Positions 36,737 to 44,301 of a DNA stretch of 64,000 nt are shown one piece after another. Within the stretch, counting starts at the first letter, position 1. Every line of letters begins with the position of its first letter. The stretch is from Nitratidesulfovibrio termitidis HI1 (lineage in GTDB: Bacteria > Desulfobacterota > Desulfovibrionia > Desulfovibrionales > Desulfovibrionaceae): contig NZ_KI632512.1 of assembly GCF_000504305.1 (NCBI RefSeq), positions 2,230,250 to 2,294,249 on the forward strand, in the 5' to 3' direction. The position numbers and the translations under genes are program-made. The notes under the pieces are model-generated. The model had not been told where the DNA came from. It saw only the letters and a list, made by a program, of their open reading frames with translations, and searched no databases.

Positions 36737-38747
36737 CAGTGATGTTGCTCTGAATCAAACTTCGTTAACAGTGATAGACTCGACCATTACACAGGACAGT
36801 CAGTTGTGACTTGACCTGAATCAGACCCCGTTTACAGTCCCCGGCCCGGGCGTCCGTGAACAGGCTGAGTTGTGACTTGACCTGAATCAGACCCCGTTTA
36901 CAGTCCACACCGTCAGCGGCCGGTTGTCCGTGGCGTTGTGACTTGACCTGAATCAGACCCCGTTTACAGTTTGCTGCACGAGCAACGGGTGTGAAAATCT
37001 GTTGTGACTTGACCTGAATCAGACCCCGTTTACAGTCGATCGCGAAGGCTGGTGCCAGGTTGCCCCGTTGTGACTTGACCTGAATCAGACCCCGTTTACA
37101 GTTCGGCGTCGGCCACATCGCATCCCCGGCTTGTTGTGACTTGACCTGAATCAGACCCCGTTTACAGTTTGCTGCACGAGCAACGGGTGTGAAAATCTGT
37201 TGTGACTTGACCTGAATCAGACCCCGTTTACAGTCGATCGCGAAGGCTGGTGCCAGGTTGCCCCGTTGTGACTTGACCTGAATCAGACCCCGTTTACAGT
37301 TCGGCGTCGGCCACATCGCATCCCCGGCTTGTTGTGACTTGACCTGAATCAGACCCCGTTTACAGTGGCCATCCGCACCGGCATAGCGCCCAACTTGTTG
37401 TGACTTGACCTGAATCAGACCCCGTTTACAGTCAGACGCCCCGTGCTCATGAGTTTTACGAGGTTGTGACTTGACCTGAATCAGACCCCGTTTACAGTCC
37501 CTGTACGCCGCCCAGCAGCTGGACCGTTGTGACTTGACCTGAATCAGACCCCGTTTACAGTTTGACCTGGACTATATCCCCCTGGTCGTACGTTGTGACT
37601 TGACCTGAATCAGACCCCGTTTACAGTTGCCGCTGTCCAGTACCGCCGCCGTGACGCGTTGTGACTTGACCTGAATCAGACCCCGTTTACAGTACGGCAC
37701 ACAGTATCCCTCCAGTGGTCTGCGTTGTGACTTGACCTGAATCAGACCCCGTTTACAGTCTTGTCAGCCAGCTGGCGCACCGTGTAGCGGTTGTGACTTG
37801 ACCTGAATCAGACCCCGTTTACAGTGGCCGCAGCCCACGCACGCGAGGGAAATGAGTTGTGACTTGACCTGAATCAGACCCCGTTTACAGTGCCCGTACC
37901 TCGCGGCTGACGTGCTGGCGGGTTGTGACTTGACCTGAATCAGACCCCGTTTACAGTTCCACGGTGATGCCATTCACCTTCCGGGTCGTTGTGACTTGAC
38001 CTGAATCAGACCCCGTTTACAGTCTTCCACGTCGCCCAACAGGTAGCGGATGCGTTGTGACTTGACCTGAATCAGACCCCGTTTACAGTGATAGAGCCAT
38101 CTCACCGTCCGCCAAGCAGGTTGTGACTTGACCTGAATCAGACCCCGTTTACAGTCGCGGCCACCATCACCTCGTAGCACTCGTGGTTGTGACTTGACCT
38201 GAATCAGACCCCGTTTACAGTGCGGGGCGAACACCGCCCCGTCGGCATAGAGTTGTGACTTGACCTGAATCAGACCCCGTTTACAGTCCGGGTACGTGTC
38301 CGTGCCTGTGCCCCCGCGTTGTGACTTGACCTGAATCAGACCCCGTTTACAGTATCGGCAGCGGCGGCTCGAAGCCCTTTGGGGTTGTGACTTGACCTGA
38401 ATCAGACCCCGTTTACAGTATGACACATGGACTCAAGCATCATACGTAGGTTGTGACTTGACCTGAATCAGACCCCGTTTACAGTCGTGGGTGTGAACAC
38501 GCTCCACGCCTTCTAGTTGTGACTTGACCTGAATCAGACCCCGTTTACAGTTCCCCGCCGTCTCGCCGCTGCCGGTCCTGGGTTGTGACTTGACCTGAAT
38601 CAGACCCCGTTTACAGTCACCGGCGAATCGGACATGAACAACTGGTAGTTGTGACTTGACCTGAATCAGACCCCGTTTACAGTTCCAGCCCCGCGCGCTC
38701 GGCTTGCAGCGGTTGTGACTTGACCTGAATCAGACCCCGTTTACAGT
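36737..38747 (+). CRISPR. Type II-C CRISPR array, 31 repeats and 30 spacers
   Basis: Thirty identical 36-nt repeats (first 36803-36838, last 38712-38747) begin GTTGTGACTTGACC and end CCCCGTTTACAGT. A degenerate repeat at 36737-36772 keeps only the 3' half. Spacers are 30 nt except one of 27 (37499-37525) and one of 28 (38684-38711). Three consecutive spacers (36971-37132) recur exactly at 37169-37330, so 27 are unique. TTGACC and TACAGT inside every repeat, 16 nt apart, form a promoter-like pair reading on the plus strand, opposite to the cas genes. With the degenerate repeat at the 5' end, this matches the type II-C pattern known from Neisseria and Campylobacter. Confidence 0.98.
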
Positions 38748-38772
38748 TGAAGGCCGCGCAAGCGGCCTTCAA
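38747..38772. other. Perfect hairpin at the cas-proximal array end
   Basis: TTGAAGGCCGC and GCGGCCTTCAA form an 11-bp stem with a GCAA tetraloop, starting at the last base of the final repeat. There is no U-tract on either strand. It could end pre-crRNA transcription or mark the spacer-acquisition end. Confidence 0.7.
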
Positions 38773-38797
38773 CACTCCAAAAATTCCGTTCAAATCC

Positions 38798-39145
38798 CTA
38801 CAAAAGCCAGAGTTGTTCGGGCGCTTTTTCCACGGGTTTGGCCTTTTTTCCCAAAAACACCTGCATGCGCGCAAACTGCTTGTCGGTCAGGAACATCAAG
38901 CGCACCTCGCCATCGGGCGGCAGTTCGGACTTGATGATCCGTACGGCCCGTTCGCTGCGGCGTTCATCGGGAAACGGCTGGGCATAGACGGAAAGCTGCA
39001 ACCGGGTGAACCCGGCCCCCATCAATATCTTGCGGAACCTGTTGGCCCGCTTGCGTTCTTCTGCCGTCATCACCGGCAAGTCAAACAGGGCTATGCACCA
39101 CATGATGCGGTACCCCGAAAAATCACGCGGCGTCGCCGTCATCAT
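38798..39145 (-). CDS. cas2: CRISPR-associated endonuclease Cas2
   Basis: A 115-residue Cas2 with the usual ferredoxin-like start (GYRIMWCIALFDLP, the Asp of the FDLP motif), then RKILMGAGFTRLQLSVYAQPF and a closing VRLMFLTDKQF strand. It bridges the Cas1 dimers in the spacer-integration complex. The reading frame overlaps the end of cas1 by 23 nt, and the array begins 50 nt further on, so cas9-cas1-cas2 form one minus-strand operon. Confidence 0.95.
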   Translation of the reverse strand: MMTATPRDFSGYRIMWCIALFDLPVMTAEERKRANRFRKILMGAGFTRLQLSVYAQPFPDERRSERAVRIIKSELPPDGEVRLMFLTDKQFARMQVFLGKKAKPVEKAPEQLWLL

Positions 39146-40064
39146 CCAGGCCGTCCATCTGCGGCCCGCAACCGCACAGCGGCTCCACCGGGGGCAGCCA
39201 CAGCCCGCGCCGTGCGCCGCCCACCACGCCCGCCAACGATGAACAGGCCCGCGTGACGATATCCCACAAGGTACGGGCCTCTTCTTCCACCGCGAACCTG
39301 CCGCATACGCCCTCCAGCAGGGCGCGTTTGGCTGCCCCGTCCAGTTCCGCTCCCGGTCCGCATGGCTCCATGCCCGCCACCACCGTATCCACCAGCGGGC
39401 GAAACGGTTCCATCATGTCACTGGCAAGGCAGAACGCATCATAGCGGTTGTGGTGGTGCAGCCCCAAGGACGGATGCAGTCCCGCCCCGCACACGGCACG
39501 CCCCACCATAGCCCGCAATATGGCATAACCATAATTGAGCCGGGCATTCACGCCGCCCGAATCCCTGTCTCGCGTGAAGTCTGAACCGAAACACAGCGGC
39601 CAGTACAATCGGGCGGCCTGCGCCTCTACGTTGTCGGGGTCGCCGGAACGCACCCGCCCCGCCAACGCGGCCAGCCGCGTCCCGTCGCCCCCCAACCGCC
39701 GCACGGCGGCGGCCTGCGCCAACACCTTGGCCCGCACCAGTTGCTGCCACAGCCGCTTGCGCGTGGGCAGGTTCAGGTCCGCTTGCCGTCGAAACCGCTC
39801 TGCCTGCACGCTGTTGTCCGTCAGCGGCAGCAGCATGCCCACGGGTTGATGCCTGGCGTCGCAGCAGATGAACGGCACCCCGGCACCGGCCAACCCTGCC
39901 AACACCGCCTGAGTGTAGGTGACGCCGGGGCAGGAGACCACCACCGCCCCCAGATTGTGCAGGGGTACCGTTTCCTTGCTGTTGCCCACCTCCACCACCA
40001 GCAGGGAATTGCTCACCGATAGCCGGGCCGGTGTGGCCGCGATGTCCAGAATGCGGTCAATCAC
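39123..40064 (-). CDS. cas1: CRISPR-associated integrase Cas1 (type II)
   Basis: A 313-residue type II Cas1. The metal ligands are visible: Glu147 in NVEAQAARLYWP, the His of GLHPSLGLHHHNRYDAF (about 203-205) and Glu219 in SDMMEPFRP. With Cas2 it integrates new spacers. It overlaps the end of cas9 by 8 nt and cas2 by 23 nt, so translation is probably coupled. No cas4 or csn2 is present in the locus, which sets the subtype to II-C. Confidence 0.97.
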   Translation of the reverse strand: MIDRILDIAATPARLSVSNSLLVVEVGNSKETVPLHNLGAVVVSCPGVTYTQAVLAGLAGAGVPFICCDARHQPVGMLLPLTDNSVQAERFRRQADLNLPTRKRLWQQLVRAKVLAQAAAVRRLGGDGTRLAALAGRVRSGDPDNVEAQAARLYWPLCFGSDFTRDRDSGGVNARLNYGYAILRAMVGRAVCGAGLHPSLGLHHHNRYDAFCLASDMMEPFRPLVDTVVAGMEPCGPGAELDGAAKRALLEGVCGRFAVEEEARTLWDIVTRACSSLAGVVGGARRGLWLPPVEPLCGCGPQMDGLDDDGDAA

Positions 40065-43000
40065 GGCAGGGCACCACTGTGCCCAAGGGGGTGATAACCA
40101 CCTTCTCGCAGTCGCCTTGCTGCAATTGCTTCAAACTGAGTTTAAAGAAACCGCCTTCTCTCTTTTTGCCGATTTCTTTTTTCGGTCGCGCGTCTTGAAG
40201 ACGTACCGCTTCCACCTTCAAAACCCCTTGCTCCATGTACACGGAACGCACCCGCAGGTACTCGTCCCGCCCGTCCACGCGCACCCGGATGCATTCGCCC
40301 GAACTCAGCGTGAACAGGAAGCGCGCGCCCTCCGGTCCCTGCCGGTCCACTACCGGCCCCCCCTCACTTTTCTTCCATGCCTCCTTGCGCTGCATGGCCT
40401 CCAGCAGGCTGACCACACCGGGGCATACCCATTCCTCACCCTTCTTGCCCGGCACGGCGTACACCGGGGCGTGGTGGTTACTGGCCGTCTGGCACAGCCT
40501 GCCGTCTTTGCCCACGGACACCGGGGTGCCCGTCTGGAGCACCCGTACGGAACGAACGGGCGGCGGACTGCCGTCATCATCGCGCCGGGGCACGCTGCCC
40601 GTCAGCAGCAGGGCCACACTGGGGGCAAGGCCAGGGTCCAGCAACTTGGCGGTAAAGGTGTTGGCAGCATCCTGCCCCACAGGTTTGCCCTTGCCCACGT
40701 CATCCAGCCGCTTGCGCACGGCATAGCCCACCGCGCCGTCCGGCAGTTCGCGGCGGGCGTAAATGGTCTCGTTGTGCAACGCACCCCGCACCCGGCGCGA
40801 CACCCGGTGCGACGGCAAAATGGACAGCACCACATTGTCCGCCTGCTCCATGAACCCCTCGAACGGCAGCGGCACCATGTCGCGCGGCACAAGCCGATTC
40901 ACCCGGCCCGACTCCGCCTGCGCGGCGGCGCGCTGCAACGCCTGCACCATGCCCCGGCTCGTCGCGGCCACGGCTATGGCGTCCACCGCATGGTGGCGAT
41001 GGTCGCCGCGATTCTTGCCGCCGTCTCCCAGCAGCCTGTTGAGGCCCCACAGGCCGCGCAGCATGGCGGTAATTCCTCCACGGCTGGCCTGTACGTAACG
41101 GTTGGACTGCGGCCCGTAGAGCAGGCCCAGATACTTGCAGGCCAGAACCGAGGCATGGCGGGTGTCGTTCAACTGGCGGTCGGCGAAGTCTTTCCACTCC
41201 TGCATGGTGGGCGCGCGGAACCGGGCCAGCTTGGCCCGGCACGTGGCGGCATCGCCCTGGAAGGCCTCCACCCGCCGCAAGATGGCGTCCATGCGTTCCG
41301 GGTCTGCCGCATAGGCTTCGTGCGGAGTGCGCCCGCGCTTGTGGGCGCGGTTTTCCGGAGCATGGCACAGGGTTTTGTTCAGGAAACTGTCATCGAAACA
41401 GCGGCTGTACGGCAGAATGTGTTCCACATCGAACTGCGGATGCGGGCCGAACAGGTCATTCCACCCGATCATGCGCCCCGTGTACGGGCACTGCCAGCCG
41501 CATTCTTCGGCCAGCAGCAGTTTTTCCACGTCGTTGCGGCGGGGTGTGGCGATGCGTGCGTTGCCTGCTTCCGGCGACATCAGCCGTTCGGCCATTTTTT
41601 CTCGTTGCGATTCCTGCTTCCTGTTCCGTGCGCTGTAGTCAGTCCGTTCCTTGCGCGAACGCTTCATGTCGCGGGCAAGCTCCACGCGGATGACCACCGG
41701 CTTGCCATGTTCGCGCACAATGGCATTGACCACCTTGCGCAGTTCGGTAAGACAGCGCAGCACCACGGGATTGCGCAACGTGGACATGGCCTCCAGCGCA
41801 GGGGGCAAGGTGTCTTGCGGGGCATCGCCATAGCGGGGCGGGTACAGGCACGGGCGCACCGTGCCGTACGATTCGCCCGCGCGCATGGCGGGCAACAGGG
41901 TACGCAACGCCTTCAGGCTGTGGCTGGCATAACCTTTTTCAGGCAGCGGCCTTGCGAACTGTACGGCCTTTTCCTCGCTCAGCCCCCATGCCCTGCGCCC
42001 GCGCCCGCACAACGCGCGGGCATCATCCATGCTGATGATGTCGTGCAGGATCGCCGCGCGCTTTTCCGGAGCAAAATCATCCCAGGCATCTCCGAACACC
42101 GCGTGCATGCGGGCATTCACCCGGTGCCCGAACAATTTCTTTTCGCCGCCCTCCTCAAGGTTGAACCGGCTGTCCTGCGGCAGCCCCAGCAGCTTGCGCA
42201 TGGCCGGAAAGGTCATGGAATCCGCCCGCAGCATGGCATCGCGCAGCCGCGCATACTGTTCCGGGTTGTCCGCCAGCCTGTGCGGCACAAGCTGTTTGTC
42301 GTACCATACAAGGTCGTTCAACCGCTGGAGCAGGCGGAATTCCTGCGCTTCGTCCGCATATTTGGGTGCACGCCGTTCGCCGGGTTCCAACTCGCAGAAC
42401 CCCACAAGGTTTGCCTGCACCTTCAGGGGGCGCTGGTAGAAAATGGCGTCGCACAGGGCGTTGCGGGCAGCCTCGCGCAGATGCGCCGGGTACGGCGCGG
42501 GGTGCAGGGCGCGCTGGCGTTCCCACAGCAGGTCGAATTCCTGTGTCAGCATGTCGCGGCTGGTGTAACGCCCCCGGATACGCGACACGGACGGCGCCAG
42601 CCCGGCAAGGTACTGGCCCAGCGTCTCCGCCCCGGCGGCATCCATTTCCGCCTGAAGGCCATTGATGGACGTCTTGACCTTGCCGAGTTCCTCGTCCTCT
42701 TCCGCCTCCGTGCGGCGGTTGCTGAGAAAGCCCCGCCGCTGGGCAAGCTGGTAGACGGCCCGTCCGAATTCATGGGCGGAAAGCGGGCGGGTCAGCCCAT
42801 CCGCGCGCAGCCGATAAGGGAAGACATGCAGAAAATCCGGGTCGCAAGACAGCCGTTCTGCCTCTGCGGGAGAACAGGAGGCCGCGTGGCGATTCAGCCA
42901 CTGGTCCAGCAGTGCGGCATCCAGAGTGTTGAAAAAGGCATTGCGCGCGTTGGTGTCGCGCACGTTCCCCGGCGGCAGCAGCCCATACTTCTGCATGAGC

Positions 43001-43257
43001 ACAAGAATGCGCTGACGGCGGCGCGCCTTGCGGCGGTGCTGCCTGCGCATCTGCCGGGCGGCGCGGCGGGCGGCGTTGGGGCTTTCCTCCTTGCCGCGCT
43101 GGAATTTGTCCATATCGCCCGCGCACCCCATCTCGAACAGTCGCACCCCGGAACGCAGCACACCCACTGGTTCGCCGTCGTTACCAGCGGCCAGCAACGC
43201 CCAACCGATGGATGCCGCGCCAAGGTCAAGCCCAAGAATGTAAGGAACCTGCTGCAT
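40057..43257 (-). CDS. cas9: Cas9, type II-C, compact (1066 residues)
   Basis: An RNA-guided DNA endonuclease with all catalytic residues visible. RuvC-I is ILGLDLGAASIGWAL (Asp11), RuvC-II VIRVELARDM (Glu526), the HNH domain contains CPYTGR and FDVEHILPYSRCFDDSF (His613), and RuvC-III HHAVDAIAVA (Asp759). The Arg-rich bridge helix (ARRAARQMRRQHRRKARRRQR) follows the first RuvC motif. At 1066 residues it is close to Neisseria Cas9 and much shorter than type II-A enzymes. The C-terminal 300 residues form the wedge and PAM-interacting region; the PAM cannot be read from sequence. The divergent tracrRNA begins about 60 bp upstream. Confidence 0.98.
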   Translation of the reverse strand: MQQVPYILGLDLGAASIGWALLAAGNDGEPVGVLRSGVRLFEMGCAGDMDKFQRGKEESPNAARRAARQMRRQHRRKARRRQRILVLMQKYGLLPPGNVRDTNARNAFFNTLDAALLDQWLNRHAASCSPAEAERLSCDPDFLHVFPYRLRADGLTRPLSAHEFGRAVYQLAQRRGFLSNRRTEAEEDEELGKVKTSINGLQAEMDAAGAETLGQYLAGLAPSVSRIRGRYTSRDMLTQEFDLLWERQRALHPAPYPAHLREAARNALCDAIFYQRPLKVQANLVGFCELEPGERRAPKYADEAQEFRLLQRLNDLVWYDKQLVPHRLADNPEQYARLRDAMLRADSMTFPAMRKLLGLPQDSRFNLEEGGEKKLFGHRVNARMHAVFGDAWDDFAPEKRAAILHDIISMDDARALCGRGRRAWGLSEEKAVQFARPLPEKGYASHSLKALRTLLPAMRAGESYGTVRPCLYPPRYGDAPQDTLPPALEAMSTLRNPVVLRCLTELRKVVNAIVREHGKPVVIRVELARDMKRSRKERTDYSARNRKQESQREKMAERLMSPEAGNARIATPRRNDVEKLLLAEECGWQCPYTGRMIGWNDLFGPHPQFDVEHILPYSRCFDDSFLNKTLCHAPENRAHKRGRTPHEAYAADPERMDAILRRVEAFQGDAATCRAKLARFRAPTMQEWKDFADRQLNDTRHASVLACKYLGLLYGPQSNRYVQASRGGITAMLRGLWGLNRLLGDGGKNRGDHRHHAVDAIAVAATSRGMVQALQRAAAQAESGRVNRLVPRDMVPLPFEGFMEQADNVVLSILPSHRVSRRVRGALHNETIYARRELPDGAVGYAVRKRLDDVGKGKPVGQDAANTFTAKLLDPGLAPSVALLLTGSVPRRDDDGSPPPVRSVRVLQTGTPVSVGKDGRLCQTASNHHAPVYAVPGKKGEEWVCPGVVSLLEAMQRKEAWKKSEGGPVVDRQGPEGARFLFTLSSGECIRVRVDGRDEYLRVRSVYMEQGVLKVEAVRLQDARPKKEIGKKREGGFFKLSLKQLQQGDCEKVVITPLGTVVPCRD

Positions 43258-43285
43258 ATCGTCGTGCCCCTTTTCTTTACGAATG

Positions 43286-43314
43286 TTGACGCTACGTCAA
43301 AAAACACATAATAG
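43286..43314 (+). promoter_or_regulatory. tracrRNA promoter overlapping a palindrome
   Basis: TTGACG (43286-43291) and TAATAG (43309-43314) are 17 nt apart, a strong sigma-70-type promoter firing into the anti-repeat. The -35 box is part of the 15-bp palindrome TTGACGCTACGTCAA (43286-43300), which looks like an operator and also lies in the 5' region of cas9 on the other strand. Confidence 0.75.
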
Positions 43315-43319
43315 CCAAT

Positions 43320-43427
43320 TGTCAAGTCACAACAAGGCTGCCTCTCCCTTCCCTGGAAGGTGACGCGCCGCAGGGTGTTGTTCGCAAGAACGGCCCCATG
43401 GCCCTCCCAGCGGGGGCCTTTTCATTT
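43320..43427 (+). ncRNA. tracrRNA of the type II-C system
   Basis: GTCAAGTCACAAC (43321-43333) is the exact complement of the first 13 bases of the CRISPR repeat, so it is the anti-repeat. It is followed by AAGGCTGCC, like the AAGGCCGUC nexus of Neisseria tracrRNA, then hairpins at 43347-43360 (CCTTCC/GGAAGG) and 43380-43391 (GTTC-GCAA-GAAC). A terminator hairpin GGCCCC/GGGGCC (43392-43418) runs into TTTTCATTTT. A promoter sits at the right distance upstream. The orientation predicts crRNAs transcribed on the plus strand. Ends are estimated from promoter and terminator. Confidence 0.88.
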
Positions 43428-43438
43428 TCTGTCCCGCC

Positions 43439-43467
43439 TTGACAAGGGGTATGGATTGGATACCCTT
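43439..43467 (+). promoter_or_regulatory. Promoter/operator region of brnTA
   Basis: TTGACA (43439-43444) overlaps an inverted repeat, AAGGGGTAT and ATACCCTT (43444-43467), directly before the BrnT ATG at 43473. The -10 box is poor. Self-repression by BrnA at such an operator is known for the family. Confidence 0.5.
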
Positions 43468-43472
43468 TTCAT

Positions 43473-43748
43473 ATGCTGTTCGAGTACGATCCCATAAAAA
43501 GCGACGCCAACAAGGCAAAGCACGGTATCGACTTCGAGGCCGCCAAGGCGCTGTGGGACGACCCGTACCTGATTGAAATTCCCAGCAGGGTAAGCGGCCC
43601 GGAGCCGCGCAGGCTGGCCATCGGAAATCTGGCAGGCCAGTGCTGGGCCGCCGTCATCACTGACCGGGGCCAGGCCGTGCGCATCATATCCGTGCGACGG
43701 GCAAGAAAAGAGGAGGTGGCACTGTATGTCCAAGCAAATTTCCACTGA
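43473..43748 (+). CDS. brnT: BrnT-family ribonuclease toxin
   Basis: A 91-residue toxin with the family's order of motifs: FEYDPIKSDANKAKHGIDFEAAKALWDDP at the N-terminus and VRIISVRRARKEEVALY at the C-terminus. BrnT folds like RelE and cleaves RNA. The downstream antitoxin gene overlaps its end by 23 nt. The pair sits right after the tracrRNA terminator, next to the CRISPR locus. Confidence 0.92.
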   Translation: MLFEYDPIKSDANKAKHGIDFEAAKALWDDPYLIEIPSRVSGPEPRRLAIGNLAGQCWAAVITDRGQAVRIISVRRARKEEVALYVQANFH

Positions 43749-43968
43749 AGAATTCGACCGCCGTTTTGACGAGGGCGAGGACATCACCGCCTTTCTGGAT
43801 ACCAGCGCCATCCGCCATCCCAACCGCGAGAAGAAGACCGTGAACGTGGACTTTCCGCTGTGGATGGTGAACGCGCTGGACAAGGAGGCCAAGATCCTTG
43901 GCGTCTCGCGGCAGGCGCTCATCAAGACGGTGCTCGGCAGGCACTTGCAGGAACGCAAGGGGCAGTAA
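43726..43968 (+). CDS. brnA: BrnA-family antitoxin
   Basis: An 80-residue antitoxin. The N-terminal part (SKQISTEEFDRRFDEGEDITAFLDTS) wraps the toxin. The C-terminal part (KKTVNVDFPLWMVNALDKEAKILGVSRQALIKTVLGRHL) is a ribbon-helix-helix DNA-binding domain that represses the operon. It overlaps brnT, the usual toxin-first order of this family. Confidence 0.92.
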   Translation: MSKQISTEEFDRRFDEGEDITAFLDTSAIRHPNREKKTVNVDFPLWMVNALDKEAKILGVSRQALIKTVLGRHLQERKGQ

Positions 43969-44054
43969 GTCTGGCTCGGTGCAGGGTAGCGGGGAGCCGT
44001 CCGCCGTGCCTCCGCACCTCCAGCCCCCCTCGCTCCCCCTTTCTCCGAAACGCC

Positions 44055-44084
44055 AAAAGGCCTGCCGTATACGGCAGGCCTTTT
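44055..44084. terminator. Bidirectional terminator, perfect 30-bp palindrome
   Basis: AAAAGGCCTGCCGTA and its exact complement abut without a loop base, with A-runs and T-runs on both sides, so it can stop transcription from brnTA and from the opposite strand. A second C/G-rich inverted repeat (CCCCTT...AAGGGG) follows at 44094-44122. Confidence 0.85.
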
Positions 44085-44129
44085 GATTTGAAACCCCTTA
44101 CCCCCTAAAAGGGGTCAAGGGGACGGCAG

Positions 44130-44157
44130 CCGTTAGGCGCGCTTGCGAGCCTTACGG
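44130..44157 (+). repeat. REP-like hairpin, copy 3
   Basis: CCGTTAGGC pairs with GCCTTACGG with one T-T mismatch around GCGCTTGCGA. It matches the two hairpins nested in the element near 23.2 kb. Confidence 0.75.
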
Positions 44158-44193
44158 ATGGCGATCGCAACGCGCGCGGCCCCCTTGCCTCAG

Positions 44194-44225
44194 CCGTTGG
44201 TGAGCGCGCAGCGCGAACCTTACGG
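44194..44225 (+). repeat. REP-like hairpin, copy 4 (diverged)
   Basis: CCGTTGG and CCTTACGG close a longer loop containing AGCGCGCAGCGCG. It is preceded by GCCTCAG, as is copy 2. It is weaker than the other three, so family membership is likely but not certain. Confidence 0.55.
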
Positions 44226-44301
44226 ATGAGGACAGCAGAGCTACAGGGGTGCGGGGCAGCGCCCCGCTCTCCCAGACTTACGCCCGCAGTCGCCAGTCCC
44301 C

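Noticed and set aside
36765-38426. Minus-strand open frames with repeated CKRGLIQVKSQ
   Set aside because: They are translations of the CRISPR repeats (66-nt period divisible by three), not proteins.
39919-43311. A 1130-codon open frame on the plus strand
   Set aside because: It lies antisense to cas9 and cas1, whose motifs are unmistakable; high GC leaves the opposite frame open.
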